A stretch of 64,000 nucleotides of DNA from Amycolatopsis taiwanensis DSM 45107. Lineage in GTDB: Bacteria; Actinomycetota; Actinomycetes; Mycobacteriales; Pseudonocardiaceae. The notes under the pieces were generated by a model that saw only the letters and a list, made by a program, of their open reading frames with translations, did not search any database and was not told the DNA's origin. Shown here piece by piece: positions 42,693-51,419 of the stretch. How positions within the stretch are numbered: position 1 is the stretch's first letter; each line of letters opens with the position of its first letter. The translations under genes and the position numbers were made by a program. Location: positions 435,118-499,117 of the forward strand of contig NZ_JAFB01000003.1 of NCBI RefSeq assembly GCF_000519205.1, written 5' to 3'.

Positions 42693-45185
42693 TCAAGGTT
42701 TCGCGGCGGCCGGCGACCGGGCCGGAGTCCGCGCGGCCGGGCCGTCGATGACCGCCGCGAGGTCGGCGAGGACCGGGTGCCGGGCCAGATCCGCCAGGGA
42801 AACGGCGCGGTCCAGGGCGATGGCCAGCTTGACCGCGGACAGGGAGGTGCCGCCGCGGTCGAAGAAGTTGTCGTGACGGCCGATTTCCTCCGCGGGCACG
42901 CCGAGCACGCCGGCCCAGGCGCGCGCGACCCGCCGTTCGGTCGGGGTGGCGGGGCCGTCATGGTTCGTGCCCGGGTCGAGCCCGGTGGCGAGGCGCACCA
43001 GGGCCTTCCGGTCGACCTTGCTGGTGGCGGTCTTCGGGAGGGTGGCCTGCCAGTGGAACGCGGCGGGAACCATGTAATCGGGCAAGGTGGCGCCCAGCCG
43101 GTCCCGCAGCCGCGACGCGGGCAGCGGAGCCGGGCTGGTGTAGAAGGCGACCAGCTGGGCGTTGGCACCGGCCGAGGTCGTCACCACCGCGGCGTCGCGG
43201 ACGCCGGGCACGGTCAGCAGGGCATTCTCGATCTCGCCGATCTCGATGCGGAAGCCGCGGATCTTGACCTGGTGGTCGCGGCGGCCGAGGAATTCCAGCT
43301 TGCCGCCGGGATGCCAGCGGCCGTAGTCGCCGCCCAGGTAAAGGCGCTCCCCCGCGCGATACGGGTCGGTCAGGAAGGTCGCGCGCGTGCGTTCGGGGTC
43401 GTTGACGTAGCCACGGCCGACGCAGACGCCGGAAAAGGCGATCAGGCCGGGCGCGCCCAGGGGTACCGGGGTGAGGTTCTCGTCGACGACGTAAACGCGC
43501 ACGTTGTTCACGCAGCGGCCCAACAGAATGCGCTCCGGCGGGCCCGTGATGACCTCGTGGTTGGTGTCGTCGGAGGTTTCGGTCAGCCCGTAGGCGTTGA
43601 CCAGCGGAATACCCGGCTGCACGGCGAACCAGCGGCGCGCCAGTTCGGGTTTGAGCGCTTCCCCGGTGACCGACACGACCGTCAGGTCGGGCAGGGCGCG
43701 CGGATGTTGTTCCAGGCTGGAGACCAGCGCGTCGAGGTAGGAGGGCACCACCTGAAGCACGCCGACGCGGCCGGCGACGATCTTGTCCAGCAACCGCGGC
43801 ACGTCGAGGATGACGTCCTGCTCGACGATCAGGGTGCGCCCACCGACCAGCAACGCGACCACCAGCTGCCACAGCGAGATGTCGAAGCTCTGGGGCGCGG
43901 TCTGGGCCACCACCTGCCCGGCGCCGATTCCGAGATCGTCGATCTTGGCGTGCAGGTGGTTGAGCATGCCCTCGTGCTCGCACATCGCGCCCTTCGGCTC
44001 GCCGGTGGAGCCGGAGGTGAAGTAGATGTAGGCGAGCTGGCCGGGCTCGACGGGCACGCCGAGGTCGCCGTCGTCATGGCCTTCGGCGTAGGCGTCGTCG
44101 ATCAGCAGCCGGCCGGCGCCGGGCCACTCGGCCAGCGCGGCATCGAGGGTGCCGGTGCTGCCGGGTTCGGTCAGCACCAGCGCGCACTCGGCGCGGGAGA
44201 GCATGGCGGCGATCCGCTCGGCCGGCAACCGCGGCTCGACCGGCAGGTAGGCGGCCCCGGCCTTGAAGATCGCGATCACCGCGGCCAGCCAGTCCAGGTT
44301 CCGCTCGGTGACCACCGCCACCACGCCCTCGCGGCGCACGCCGCGCGCCCGGATCGCCCGGGCCAGCCGGTTGGCGTGCGCGTTGAGCCGGCGGTAGGTC
44401 CACGCCTGCGCACCGTGCACCGCGGCCACCGTTTCGGGATGCCGCCGCACCCGGTCTTCGAAGAGCTCGTGGAAACCGCGGTCGGGCAGCGGGCGGACCG
44501 GCCCGGCCAGGCCGTCCAGGTGCACGCACATTTCCTTGGGTGACAACAGGTTCTGCTTCGCGTGCGGCGCTGCAGGGTCGCGCGCGATCAGTTCCAGCGC
44601 CCGGCGGTAGTAGCCGGCGATCCGGGACACCGCCGCCGAGTCCAAGGCCTCGGTCCGGTACCGCAACCGCAGCACGATCTTGCCGCCCTTCCGGCCGGCC
44701 CCCACGCGCAGTGCCGTGCCGTCTTCGATGGCCTCATCTCCGGCCGGGTCGAGCACGGCCTCGAACTCCGGGCCCCGCACACCCAGTTCCCGCCGCAACC
44801 GATCGACGGGAAAGTCCGCGTGCGCGCGCAGATCGGCCTCCGCCCGCGCCGCCGTGTGCAGCAATCCCCGCCACGTCCGGGATCCGGTGGACACCCGGCA
44901 CGGCAACACCCGGCCCGGCCCGGCCTGGTAACCCGTGACGACACTGCTCTCGCCGGACAACGCGGCCAATACCTTGGCATGCGCGGCCAGCAGCACCGAA
45001 CTCAGCGGGATGGCGACCCCGCCGGCCAACCGTTCCAGCCCGGCCGAAACCCGGCGGGAAATCACGACCTCGCGCTCGGCCACTCCGCCCTCGGCCGCCT
45101 CGCTCCAGCGCGGAACCGCGGTCACTCCGCCTTCGGCCAGCGCGTCCCGCCAGAACTCGGTGCCTTCGTCAACCGGCGTGCCCAT
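42693..45185 (-). CDS. Single-module NRPS: partial condensation domain, adenylation, carrier protein
   Basis: 830 residues. Residues 1-230 look like the C-terminal lobe of a condensation domain; no HHxxxDG motif is present, so it is probably non-catalytic. The adenylation domain (about 245-700) has IYFTSGSTGEPKGAM (A3), NAYGLTETSDDTNHEV (A5), GDYGRWHPGGKLEFLGRRDHQVKIRGFRIE (A7-A8, split here only for reading) and KTATSKVDRKAL (A10 lysine). The carrier domain FFDRGGTSLSAVKL has its phosphopantetheine Ser near 781. There is no thioesterase. Coupling with a Pls-like partner (17-base overlap) and SbnA/SbnB suggests activation of L-2,3-diaminopropionate. Confidence 0.88.
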   Translation of the reverse strand: MGTPVDEGTEFWRDALAEGGVTAVPRWSEAAEGGVAEREVVISRRVSAGLERLAGGVAIPLSSVLLAAHAKVLAALSGESSVVTGYQAGPGRVLPCRVSTGSRTWRGLLHTAARAEADLRAHADFPVDRLRRELGVRGPEFEAVLDPAGDEAIEDGTALRVGAGRKGGKIVLRLRYRTEALDSAAVSRIAGYYRRALELIARDPAAPHAKQNLLSPKEMCVHLDGLAGPVRPLPDRGFHELFEDRVRRHPETVAAVHGAQAWTYRRLNAHANRLARAIRARGVRREGVVAVVTERNLDWLAAVIAIFKAGAAYLPVEPRLPAERIAAMLSRAECALVLTEPGSTGTLDAALAEWPGAGRLLIDDAYAEGHDDGDLGVPVEPGQLAYIYFTSGSTGEPKGAMCEHEGMLNHLHAKIDDLGIGAGQVVAQTAPQSFDISLWQLVVALLVGGRTLIVEQDVILDVPRLLDKIVAGRVGVLQVVPSYLDALVSSLEQHPRALPDLTVVSVTGEALKPELARRWFAVQPGIPLVNAYGLTETSDDTNHEVITGPPERILLGRCVNNVRVYVVDENLTPVPLGAPGLIAFSGVCVGRGYVNDPERTRATFLTDPYRAGERLYLGGDYGRWHPGGKLEFLGRRDHQVKIRGFRIEIGEIENALLTVPGVRDAAVVTTSAGANAQLVAFYTSPAPLPASRLRDRLGATLPDYMVPAAFHWQATLPKTATSKVDRKALVRLATGLDPGTNHDGPATPTERRVARAWAGVLGVPAEEIGRHDNFFDRGGTSLSAVKLAIALDRAVSLADLARHPVLADLAAVIDGPAARTPARSPAAAKP

Positions 45186-47739
45186 CGAGCGCTCCCTCCG
45201 GTTCTCGGTGGGACTGCCGGATGTGCACCGGCCTGGCCGGGTTTCCGGCCCAGAACGCGCCCGCCGGGACCTCCTCGCCCTTCATCAGGAAGGCATCCGG
45301 ACCGAGTTCCGCACCGTCGGACAACGTCCCGCCATAGTGGATCAACGCGTGGTTCCCGATCGTGCAACCGGAGCCGAGCGTGATGCGGTCGGACTTGAAG
45401 GTGCCGTCCTCCTGGGAGTGGCACTGCAACCGGGCCTGGTAGTTGAGCGTGCAGTCGTCGCCGATCGTGATCATCGTCTTTTCCACCAGGTCGGCCCCGT
45501 CGTCGAAACAACGCTTGCCGATCCGCGCGCCCAGCAGCCGCCAGGCCCAGATCTTGAACGGAGTGCCGTCGAGGAACTTCGGCATGAAGCTGAGCTTCCA
45601 GTAGCGCTCGTGGAACCAGAAGTACTTGTCGTAGATGGAGCAGTACTGGGGTCGCAGCGGCCGGAAGCCGGCGGCCGCGCGTTCGAGCAGGATCAGGTAG
45701 AGGAAGCTGACGATCAGGGTGAGGATCGTGCCCACCGCGATCGCCCCGGCGCCCAGCGCATCGTAGAACGCGGCGGCGAACCAACCGATCAGCGTGCCCA
45801 GGAACACGTAGAACCAGCGTCCCAGCAGGAAAAGGCCCATCGTGCTGAGGTCGTAGCGGACCTTGATGGCGAGCCGGCGGCGCAGTTCGTCCTCCTGCTT
45901 CAGGTGATCGAACCGGCTGTCCCGCGCGACCGACCGGGGAATCTCGAAGCTGGGTGCGCCGAGGATCCCGATGTTTTCGTAGCTCTTTCCGTCGATCGGA
46001 ACCGTCACCTTCGTCGCGAGCAGGCAGTTGTCCCTGGCCCGGGACTCCGGCGGGTAGGCGATGAGGTTGCCCAGGAAGTTGTGGTCTCCGATGGTCACCT
46101 TGGACACGCGGAAAGACGTGCTGGAGAACTCGGCGTTCATGATCGACAGCCCGTCGGCGACCATCGTCCCGGTGCCGACCCTGGTCAGGAACGGGTTCTC
46201 GTGCCGGATGTCGAAGCCGAAGTTCGAGCCGGTCTGCTCGACCGGCTTCATCTTGTATCCCAGGGAACGCAGGAAATGGACGATGAAACAGGTGTCGCCG
46301 AGCATCGTGATGAAGAACCGGACATTCGTCATGCGCGCGATCGTCCGGTGTGCCCAGTGGTGGAAGCCGTACAAGCGATACACCTTGCCGGGCTTGATAA
46401 ACAGGTTGAGCAGCCGGGGAATCGTGATCATGAAAATGAACCCGAGAAGCGCGGCACCGAACAGCAACGCGAACGACATGAGCAAGGCGTCGCGATAGAA
46501 GTTCCAGCTCGTGAACGGCTCCGGCGGCCCGTCCGTCGTGGCCACCACCCCGTTGAGCTGCGGGGCCAAGGCGAGCATGAGAGCCACGCCACCCACGACA
46601 ATCGGCACGTAAATGAACAACACGTTCAGCAGCTGTCCCAGGCCGAACACGGTTCTCCGCACGGCGCCGCAGGGAACGGGCGGGACGGCCCGGTGCGGCT
46701 CGTCGATGCGCTGCGCCGGGGATCCCTGCCACCGCTCGCCCGCCGGCACCGACTGCCCGGTGTGCAAGCACGACGCGTGGTCGAGTTCGGCGCCGTCGCC
46801 GATTTCGGTGTCGATGTCGAGCACCGACATTTCGCCGACGTGTACGTTGCGGCCGACGGTCACCGAACCGATTTCGATCATGCCCGCCCGGGCCCGGTAG
46901 CCGTTGTAAAAGACGTCCTTGCGGACCGTCGCGCCGTCGGCGAGCGTGATCAGGTCCGTGGCCACCGGCACGTTGCGCGAATAGATCGCCACGCCGCGCC
47001 CGATCTTCGCGCCCAGCGCGCGGAGGTAGAGGTTGAACAGCGGCGAGGTGGTGCTGGTGCGCGAGCGCCCACCGACCAGCAGCAGCAACGGGTTCGCCCG
47101 GATCATCATCTTCACGATCCAGAACCGCACATACGTCATGCTCCAGACCCGGAACCGGCGCGGCTTCCACCGTCCGATCAGGATCCATTTCACCAGGATC
47201 GGGATGATGCACAGGGCGGCCACGCCCACCGCGCTGAACTCGACCGCCCGCACGTAGATGCCCAGCGGGCCATTACCTCTGGCGACCCAGTCATAGCCGT
47301 GCGAGGTGACCAGCGCCGCCAGATAGGCATATGCGGCGAAGGTCAGGAACTGCAGTGTTCCGCACAGCACGTGCTGTGCGGCGCTGACCGGCTTCGGTGG
47401 CTGCGCCGCCGTCGCGACGGGGGCCTCGACCGCGGCCGGACCGCCGTTGCCCAGCGCCGTGGCCAGGCTCTTGACGGTGGGGTGCCGGTAGATGTCTTTC
47501 ATGGACACCGACGGCAGGTCGGTGCGTTTCCTGACCCGGGCACAGAACCGGGCCATCAGCATCGAGTCCGCCCCGAGATCTTCAAAGAAATGGCTGTCCA
47601 CCGGCACCGGATCGACGCCGACGATGTCCGCCAGCACTTCGGCGAGCGCCTGCTCGGTTCCGATGGTGTATTTGCGGTATTTGCCCTGATTGCTGGTGCG
47701 CCCTGGACCGGACGGCACAACGTCGACAGTCTCACCCAC
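45169..47739 (-). CDS. Pls-like protein: carrier domain plus membrane and hexapeptide-repeat regions (NRPS terminal domain)
   Basis: 856 residues. An N-terminal carrier domain (FFEDLGADSMLMARF, Ser59) precedes three blocks of left-handed beta-helix hexapeptide repeats (about 240-330, 500-620, 740-840). These are separated by hydrophobic pairs (about 127-150/170-192, 350-455, 655-700). This is the C-terminal architecture of epsilon-poly-L-lysine synthetase, where tandem membrane-linked domains join free amino acids into an isopeptide chain. Here that region is a separate protein with its own carrier, and the adenylation domain is on the next gene. It is the first gene of the operon. Confidence 0.85.
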   Translation of the reverse strand: MGETVDVVPSGPGRTSNQGKYRKYTIGTEQALAEVLADIVGVDPVPVDSHFFEDLGADSMLMARFCARVRKRTDLPSVSMKDIYRHPTVKSLATALGNGGPAAVEAPVATAAQPPKPVSAAQHVLCGTLQFLTFAAYAYLAALVTSHGYDWVARGNGPLGIYVRAVEFSAVGVAALCIIPILVKWILIGRWKPRRFRVWSMTYVRFWIVKMMIRANPLLLLVGGRSRTSTTSPLFNLYLRALGAKIGRGVAIYSRNVPVATDLITLADGATVRKDVFYNGYRARAGMIEIGSVTVGRNVHVGEMSVLDIDTEIGDGAELDHASCLHTGQSVPAGERWQGSPAQRIDEPHRAVPPVPCGAVRRTVFGLGQLLNVLFIYVPIVVGGVALMLALAPQLNGVVATTDGPPEPFTSWNFYRDALLMSFALLFGAALLGFIFMITIPRLLNLFIKPGKVYRLYGFHHWAHRTIARMTNVRFFITMLGDTCFIVHFLRSLGYKMKPVEQTGSNFGFDIRHENPFLTRVGTGTMVADGLSIMNAEFSSTSFRVSKVTIGDHNFLGNLIAYPPESRARDNCLLATKVTVPIDGKSYENIGILGAPSFEIPRSVARDSRFDHLKQEDELRRRLAIKVRYDLSTMGLFLLGRWFYVFLGTLIGWFAAAFYDALGAGAIAVGTILTLIVSFLYLILLERAAAGFRPLRPQYCSIYDKYFWFHERYWKLSFMPKFLDGTPFKIWAWRLLGARIGKRCFDDGADLVEKTMITIGDDCTLNYQARLQCHSQEDGTFKSDRITLGSGCTIGNHALIHYGGTLSDGAELGPDAFLMKGEEVPAGAFWAGNPARPVHIRQSHREPEGALDGHAG

Positions 47740-48497
47740 GCGAGCTCCCCTGACACTGAATCATACGCAGTGATTGTTCACATGTTCGGACGGCTTATGA
47801 CAGGAGTGCACGGACACTTGAGAACGTCCAACATAGTGGAGTTCCGCGCAATTTCCCGGCGGACGCCTGTCCGCCCTGATGCCGGCGATCCCATGGCCTT
47901 CAGCGGCGAGTCGTCCCTCTTCATCGCGATCTCTGGTCGCTCGCCATCCACGATAGTGGCTCCGGGCGACTCTTGAAACATCAACCTGGAACAAATCCTT
48001 AACAACCCGTTTCGGCCGCCGTAACAGGCGCTCCGACCGCGCCTACGCGGCGGAGTCCGGATCGGACGGCCACCCGCCGGCGCCGGCGGTGACACAGCAC
48101 GAAACGGTGGCAACTTTCGGCAACCGGCACGGTCCCGCCTGGCGTACACGATGGACCACGCACCACTCACCCGGACAACGCCTGAAGCATCCGCGGCGGC
48201 CGTCCTTGGAGGCGAAGCTAGCGTTGCCGGCCCGCGTCCGGTTCACGTTCTCCGGGTGAACCCACTCGTTATTCCGGCCTGCCGTCACCGAAGACCCGGC
48301 ACGAAAAGAGGTATTGTTATCGACTTTCACAAGATTCTCCGCCGGATATCGAATTCCGCCAGTTGCCCCGGCGACCGGGCTCCGGCGAATGATCCTGCCG
48401 CGTCGGTCCGTGCCGCGCAGTTCAGCAAAAAGAGGTGAGCCTGTGTCCGGGCCGCAGTGCGAGGCTGCGGGAGGCCACCGCTAGGGAGGGTGAGGCG
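47740..48497. promoter_or_regulatory. Divergent 758-bp spacer between the Dap operon and the alcohol dehydrogenase
   Basis: No convincing gene. The left part (47740-48000) is AT-richer and must hold the promoter of the minus-strand operon; no clear palindrome was identified. At the right, a 13-codon frame (GTG 48443 to TAG 48484), behind AAAGAGGTGAG, ends inside the ribosome site of the dehydrogenase gene and could be a leader peptide. That reading is weak. Confidence 0.35.
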
Positions 48498-49550
48498 ATG
48501 AAGGCCTTCGTGATGAAGGAGATCGGCAAGGTCGGTTTCACGGACAAACCCATACCGCAACCAGGCCCGGTCGACGCGGTCGTGCGCACGACCAGCGGGC
48601 TCATCTGCACCTCGGACACCCACACCGTCAGTGGCGGCATGGGGCCAAAGGAAAAGAACCTGACGCTCGGCCACGAAGCGGTCGGCGTGGTGCACGAGGT
48701 CGGCAGCGAAGTGCGGGATTTCCGCCCGGGCGACCGCGTTCTGGTCGGCGCCATCACGCCCGACTGGGGAAGCGCGGCCGCGCAGAACGGGTACCCGTCA
48801 CAGTCCGGCGGTCCGCTGAACGGCTTCAAGTTCGCGAACATCAAGGACGGTATCTTCGCCGAGTACTTCCACGTGAACGAGGCCGACGCCAACCTGGCGA
48901 AGATCCCGGACAGCATTTCCGACGACGTGGCGGTCTACTGCGCCGACATGTTCTCGACCGGTTTCATGGGGGCGGAACACGGAAACATCCCGGTCGGCGG
49001 GACGGTGGCCGTACTGGCCCAGGGACCGGTGGGGATGATGGCGACGGTGGGCGCCCGGCTGCGCGGCGCCGGGCTCGTCATCGGGATCGAATCGGTCCCC
49101 CGGCGGCAGGAGATCGCGCGGACCTACGGTGCCGACGAGATCGTCGACTTCACCAAAGAGGACGTCGTCGAGCGTGTCCTGGAGCTGACCCGGGGCGAGG
49201 GCGTGGACACCGCGATCGAGGCGCTCGGCGCGGACAGCACCTTCCAGACCGCCGTCAAGATCACCAAGCCGGGCGGCACGATTTCCAACATCGGCTATTT
49301 CTGGGAAGGCGAGTTCGTGCACATTCCCCGGGTCGAATGGGGAGTCGGCATGGCCGACAAGACGATCGCGACCGGCCTGTGCCCGGGCGGCCGGCTACGG
49401 ATGGAACGATTGCTGCGGCTGCTGGAAAACCACCGCGTCGATCCCACGCACATGACGACCCACCGGTTCTCCTTCGACGAGATGGAGCGCGCCTTCGAGG
49501 TTGCCGACAAGAAACTCGAAGACGTGATCAAGGTGCTGATCACCTTCTGA
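48498..49550 (+). CDS. Zinc-dependent secondary alcohol dehydrogenase (TBADH type)
   Basis: A 350-residue medium-chain dehydrogenase that closely follows the Thermoanaerobacter/Clostridium secondary alcohol dehydrogenases. ICTSDTHTV (zinc Cys), LGHEAVGVVHEVGSEV (zinc His and Glu) and CADMFSTGFMGAE (zinc Asp) are present. The structural four-Cys zinc lobe is absent, as in that group. VLAQGPVGMMATVGARLRGA binds NADP(H), and AITPDW, GLCPGGRLRMERL are shared landmarks. The ATG at 48498 has GGGAGGGTGAGG upstream; a start at 48435 would add an unlikely leader. It heads a set with a GH15 glycosidase and G6PD. Confidence 0.9.
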   Translation: MKAFVMKEIGKVGFTDKPIPQPGPVDAVVRTTSGLICTSDTHTVSGGMGPKEKNLTLGHEAVGVVHEVGSEVRDFRPGDRVLVGAITPDWGSAAAQNGYPSQSGGPLNGFKFANIKDGIFAEYFHVNEADANLAKIPDSISDDVAVYCADMFSTGFMGAEHGNIPVGGTVAVLAQGPVGMMATVGARLRGAGLVIGIESVPRRQEIARTYGADEIVDFTKEDVVERVLELTRGEGVDTAIEALGADSTFQTAVKITKPGGTISNIGYFWEGEFVHIPRVEWGVGMADKTIATGLCPGGRLRMERLLRLLENHRVDPTHMTTHRFSFDEMERAFEVADKKLEDVIKVLITF

Positions 49551-49586
49551 TGCCGATCATCTTCAGCCACCGGTCGGAGACAGCAC

Positions 49587-51419
49587 ATGTTCGATCCCGA
49601 TCCACCGTTCCGGTCTCTTCGCCGCCACGACGGCTACCTGCCGCTGGAGGATCTCGGCCTCATCGGGGACGGGACGACGGTGGCGCTGGTCGGGCTCGAC
49701 GGTTCCATCCCGTGGCTGTGCCTGCCCCGGTTCGACTCCGATCCGGTGTTCTGCGGGCTGCTGGATCACGAACGCGGTGGGCAGTTCACCGTCGCACCGG
49801 AACACGTCACGCAGGCACGCCAGCACTACGAGCCGGACACGGCGGTCCTGATGACCGAGTTGGCCACCGCCACGGGCCTGGTCCGCATCACGGACGCGCT
49901 GGCCCTGCGTTCCGGTGCCGATCTCACCGACGACACTCCCGCGCAGCGGGCCGAGCTGGTGCGGTCCGCCGTCGTCCTCGACGGCGACGTCCGCCTGCGG
50001 GTGGACCTGGAGCCACGCGGCGCGGCGCAGGTCCGATCGCTGTTCAGCGGGCTGGAACTGCGCCTGCACGCGCGGCCCGAACTGCGTCTGCACCTGCGCT
50101 CCAACCGTCCGGTGACCGGCCTGACCAGCACGCATGACCTGCGCAAGGGTGAGCGTCTCGACCTGGTCCTGTCCTGGGGCCGCATTCGGCGCCACCACCG
50201 GTTCGACGCCGAGGCGCTGCTGCGGGACACCGTCGACGCGTGGCACCGGTGGATGACGCACTTCACCTACGGCGGGATCGAGGAGCCGCTGGTCCGGCGC
50301 GCCGCGATCACCCTGAAACTGTGCGATGACTGGGTGAACGGTTCGCTGGTCGCGGCGCCGACGTCCTCGCTTCCCGCGCCGATCGGCGGGGTCCGCAACT
50401 GGGACTACCGGTACGTCTGGATCCGCGACGCGTCCTACACCGTGTTCGCGATGCGCAGGATCGGCTTCATCGGCGAAGCGGACGCCTTCCTGGGCTGGGT
50501 CATCGACGCATTCGAGCAGAGCCGGGCGGCACGGATCATGTACGACGTCGGTGGCCACCCGGTCCCTGACGAGTTCGAGGACGCCGAGTTGGCGGGCTAC
50601 CGGGGCTCGGCGCCGGTGCGCTGGGGCAACGGCGCGGCTGACCAGCGTCAGCACGACGTGTACGGCGAGGTGCTGGATTGCACCTACCAGTGGCTGCGCG
50701 CCGGCGGCGACCTCGAACCCGCGCTCTGGACCGGCCTCGGCCGGCTCGCCGACACCGCGGGGCGGGCGTGGCGGCAGCCGGACCAGGGCATCTGGGAGGT
50801 GCGCAGCGAAGGCCGGGTGTTCACCTACTCGGCCGGCATGTGCCAGGTGGCCCTGGATCGGGCGGCGCGGATCGGCGAGCGGCTCGGCCTGCCCGGGCCG
50901 ATCAAGACCTGGCGGGCGTCGGCCGAGCGGCTGCGCAGGCTGATCCTGAGCAGGTCATGGGACGCCGATGCCCAGACCTTTCGCGAACATCTCGACGGGA
51001 GCGGCGGCCTGGACGCGAGCCTGCTCGCGCTTCCGCTGCGCCAGGTCGTGCCGGCCGGCCATCCGCGCATGGTGGCCACCACCGCGGCCGTCGCCGAGCA
51101 GTTGTCCGCCGGAGACGGGCTGCTCTACCGGTATCTGCACGACAAGTCGGTCGACGGGCTGCCCGGCGACGAGGGCGCTTTCCTGCTGTGCAGCTTCTGG
51201 CTGGTCGACAACCTGACCGCCCAGGGCCGGGTCGACGAGGCCGAACGGCTCTATGCTTCCCTGTGCGCCCGCGCGAGCCCGCTCGGGCTGCTGTCGGAAC
51301 AGATCGACCCGACGACCGGGCAGTTCATGGGCAACTTCCCGCAGGCGTTCAGCCACATCGGCGTCATCGCCAGCGGGGTGAACCTCGCGCGAGCCCGCGC
51401 GGAGGAAGGGCATCCATGA
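49587..51419 (+). CDS. Glycoside hydrolase family 15 (glucoamylase/trehalase-like)
   Basis: A 610-residue GH15 enzyme. An N-terminal beta-sandwich (about 1-230, starting HDGYLPLEDLGLIGDGTTVALVG) precedes the alpha/alpha barrel. WDYRYVWIRDASYTVFAM is the family substrate motif. DQGIWEVRSEGRVFTYSAGM carries the catalytic acid Glu, and GLLSEQIDPTTGQFMGNFPQAFSH the catalytic base Glu. No signal peptide, so it acts in the cytoplasm, as do actinobacterial GH15 trehalases. Its stop overlaps the G6PD start (ATGA), linking glucose release to its oxidation. Confidence 0.9.
   Translation: MFDPDPPFRSLRRHDGYLPLEDLGLIGDGTTVALVGLDGSIPWLCLPRFDSDPVFCGLLDHERGGQFTVAPEHVTQARQHYEPDTAVLMTELATATGLVRITDALALRSGADLTDDTPAQRAELVRSAVVLDGDVRLRVDLEPRGAAQVRSLFSGLELRLHARPELRLHLRSNRPVTGLTSTHDLRKGERLDLVLSWGRIRRHHRFDAEALLRDTVDAWHRWMTHFTYGGIEEPLVRRAAITLKLCDDWVNGSLVAAPTSSLPAPIGGVRNWDYRYVWIRDASYTVFAMRRIGFIGEADAFLGWVIDAFEQSRAARIMYDVGGHPVPDEFEDAELAGYRGSAPVRWGNGAADQRQHDVYGEVLDCTYQWLRAGGDLEPALWTGLGRLADTAGRAWRQPDQGIWEVRSEGRVFTYSAGMCQVALDRAARIGERLGLPGPIKTWRASAERLRRLILSRSWDADAQTFREHLDGSGGLDASLLALPLRQVVPAGHPRMVATTAAVAEQLSAGDGLLYRYLHDKSVDGLPGDEGAFLLCSFWLVDNLTAQGRVDEAERLYASLCARASPLGLLSEQIDPTTGQFMGNFPQAFSHIGVIASGVNLARARAEEGHP

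Noticed and set aside
44935..47976. Open frame of 1013 codons on the plus strand
   Set aside because: It is antisense to the NRPS and Pls-like genes, which have clear domains; its own translation is low-complexity with no recognisable fold.
48443..48484. 13-codon leader peptide before the alcohol dehydrogenase
   Set aside because: A ribosome-like site precedes it and its stop meets the dehydrogenase ribosome site, but a frame this short occurs by chance; noted only in the spacer entry.
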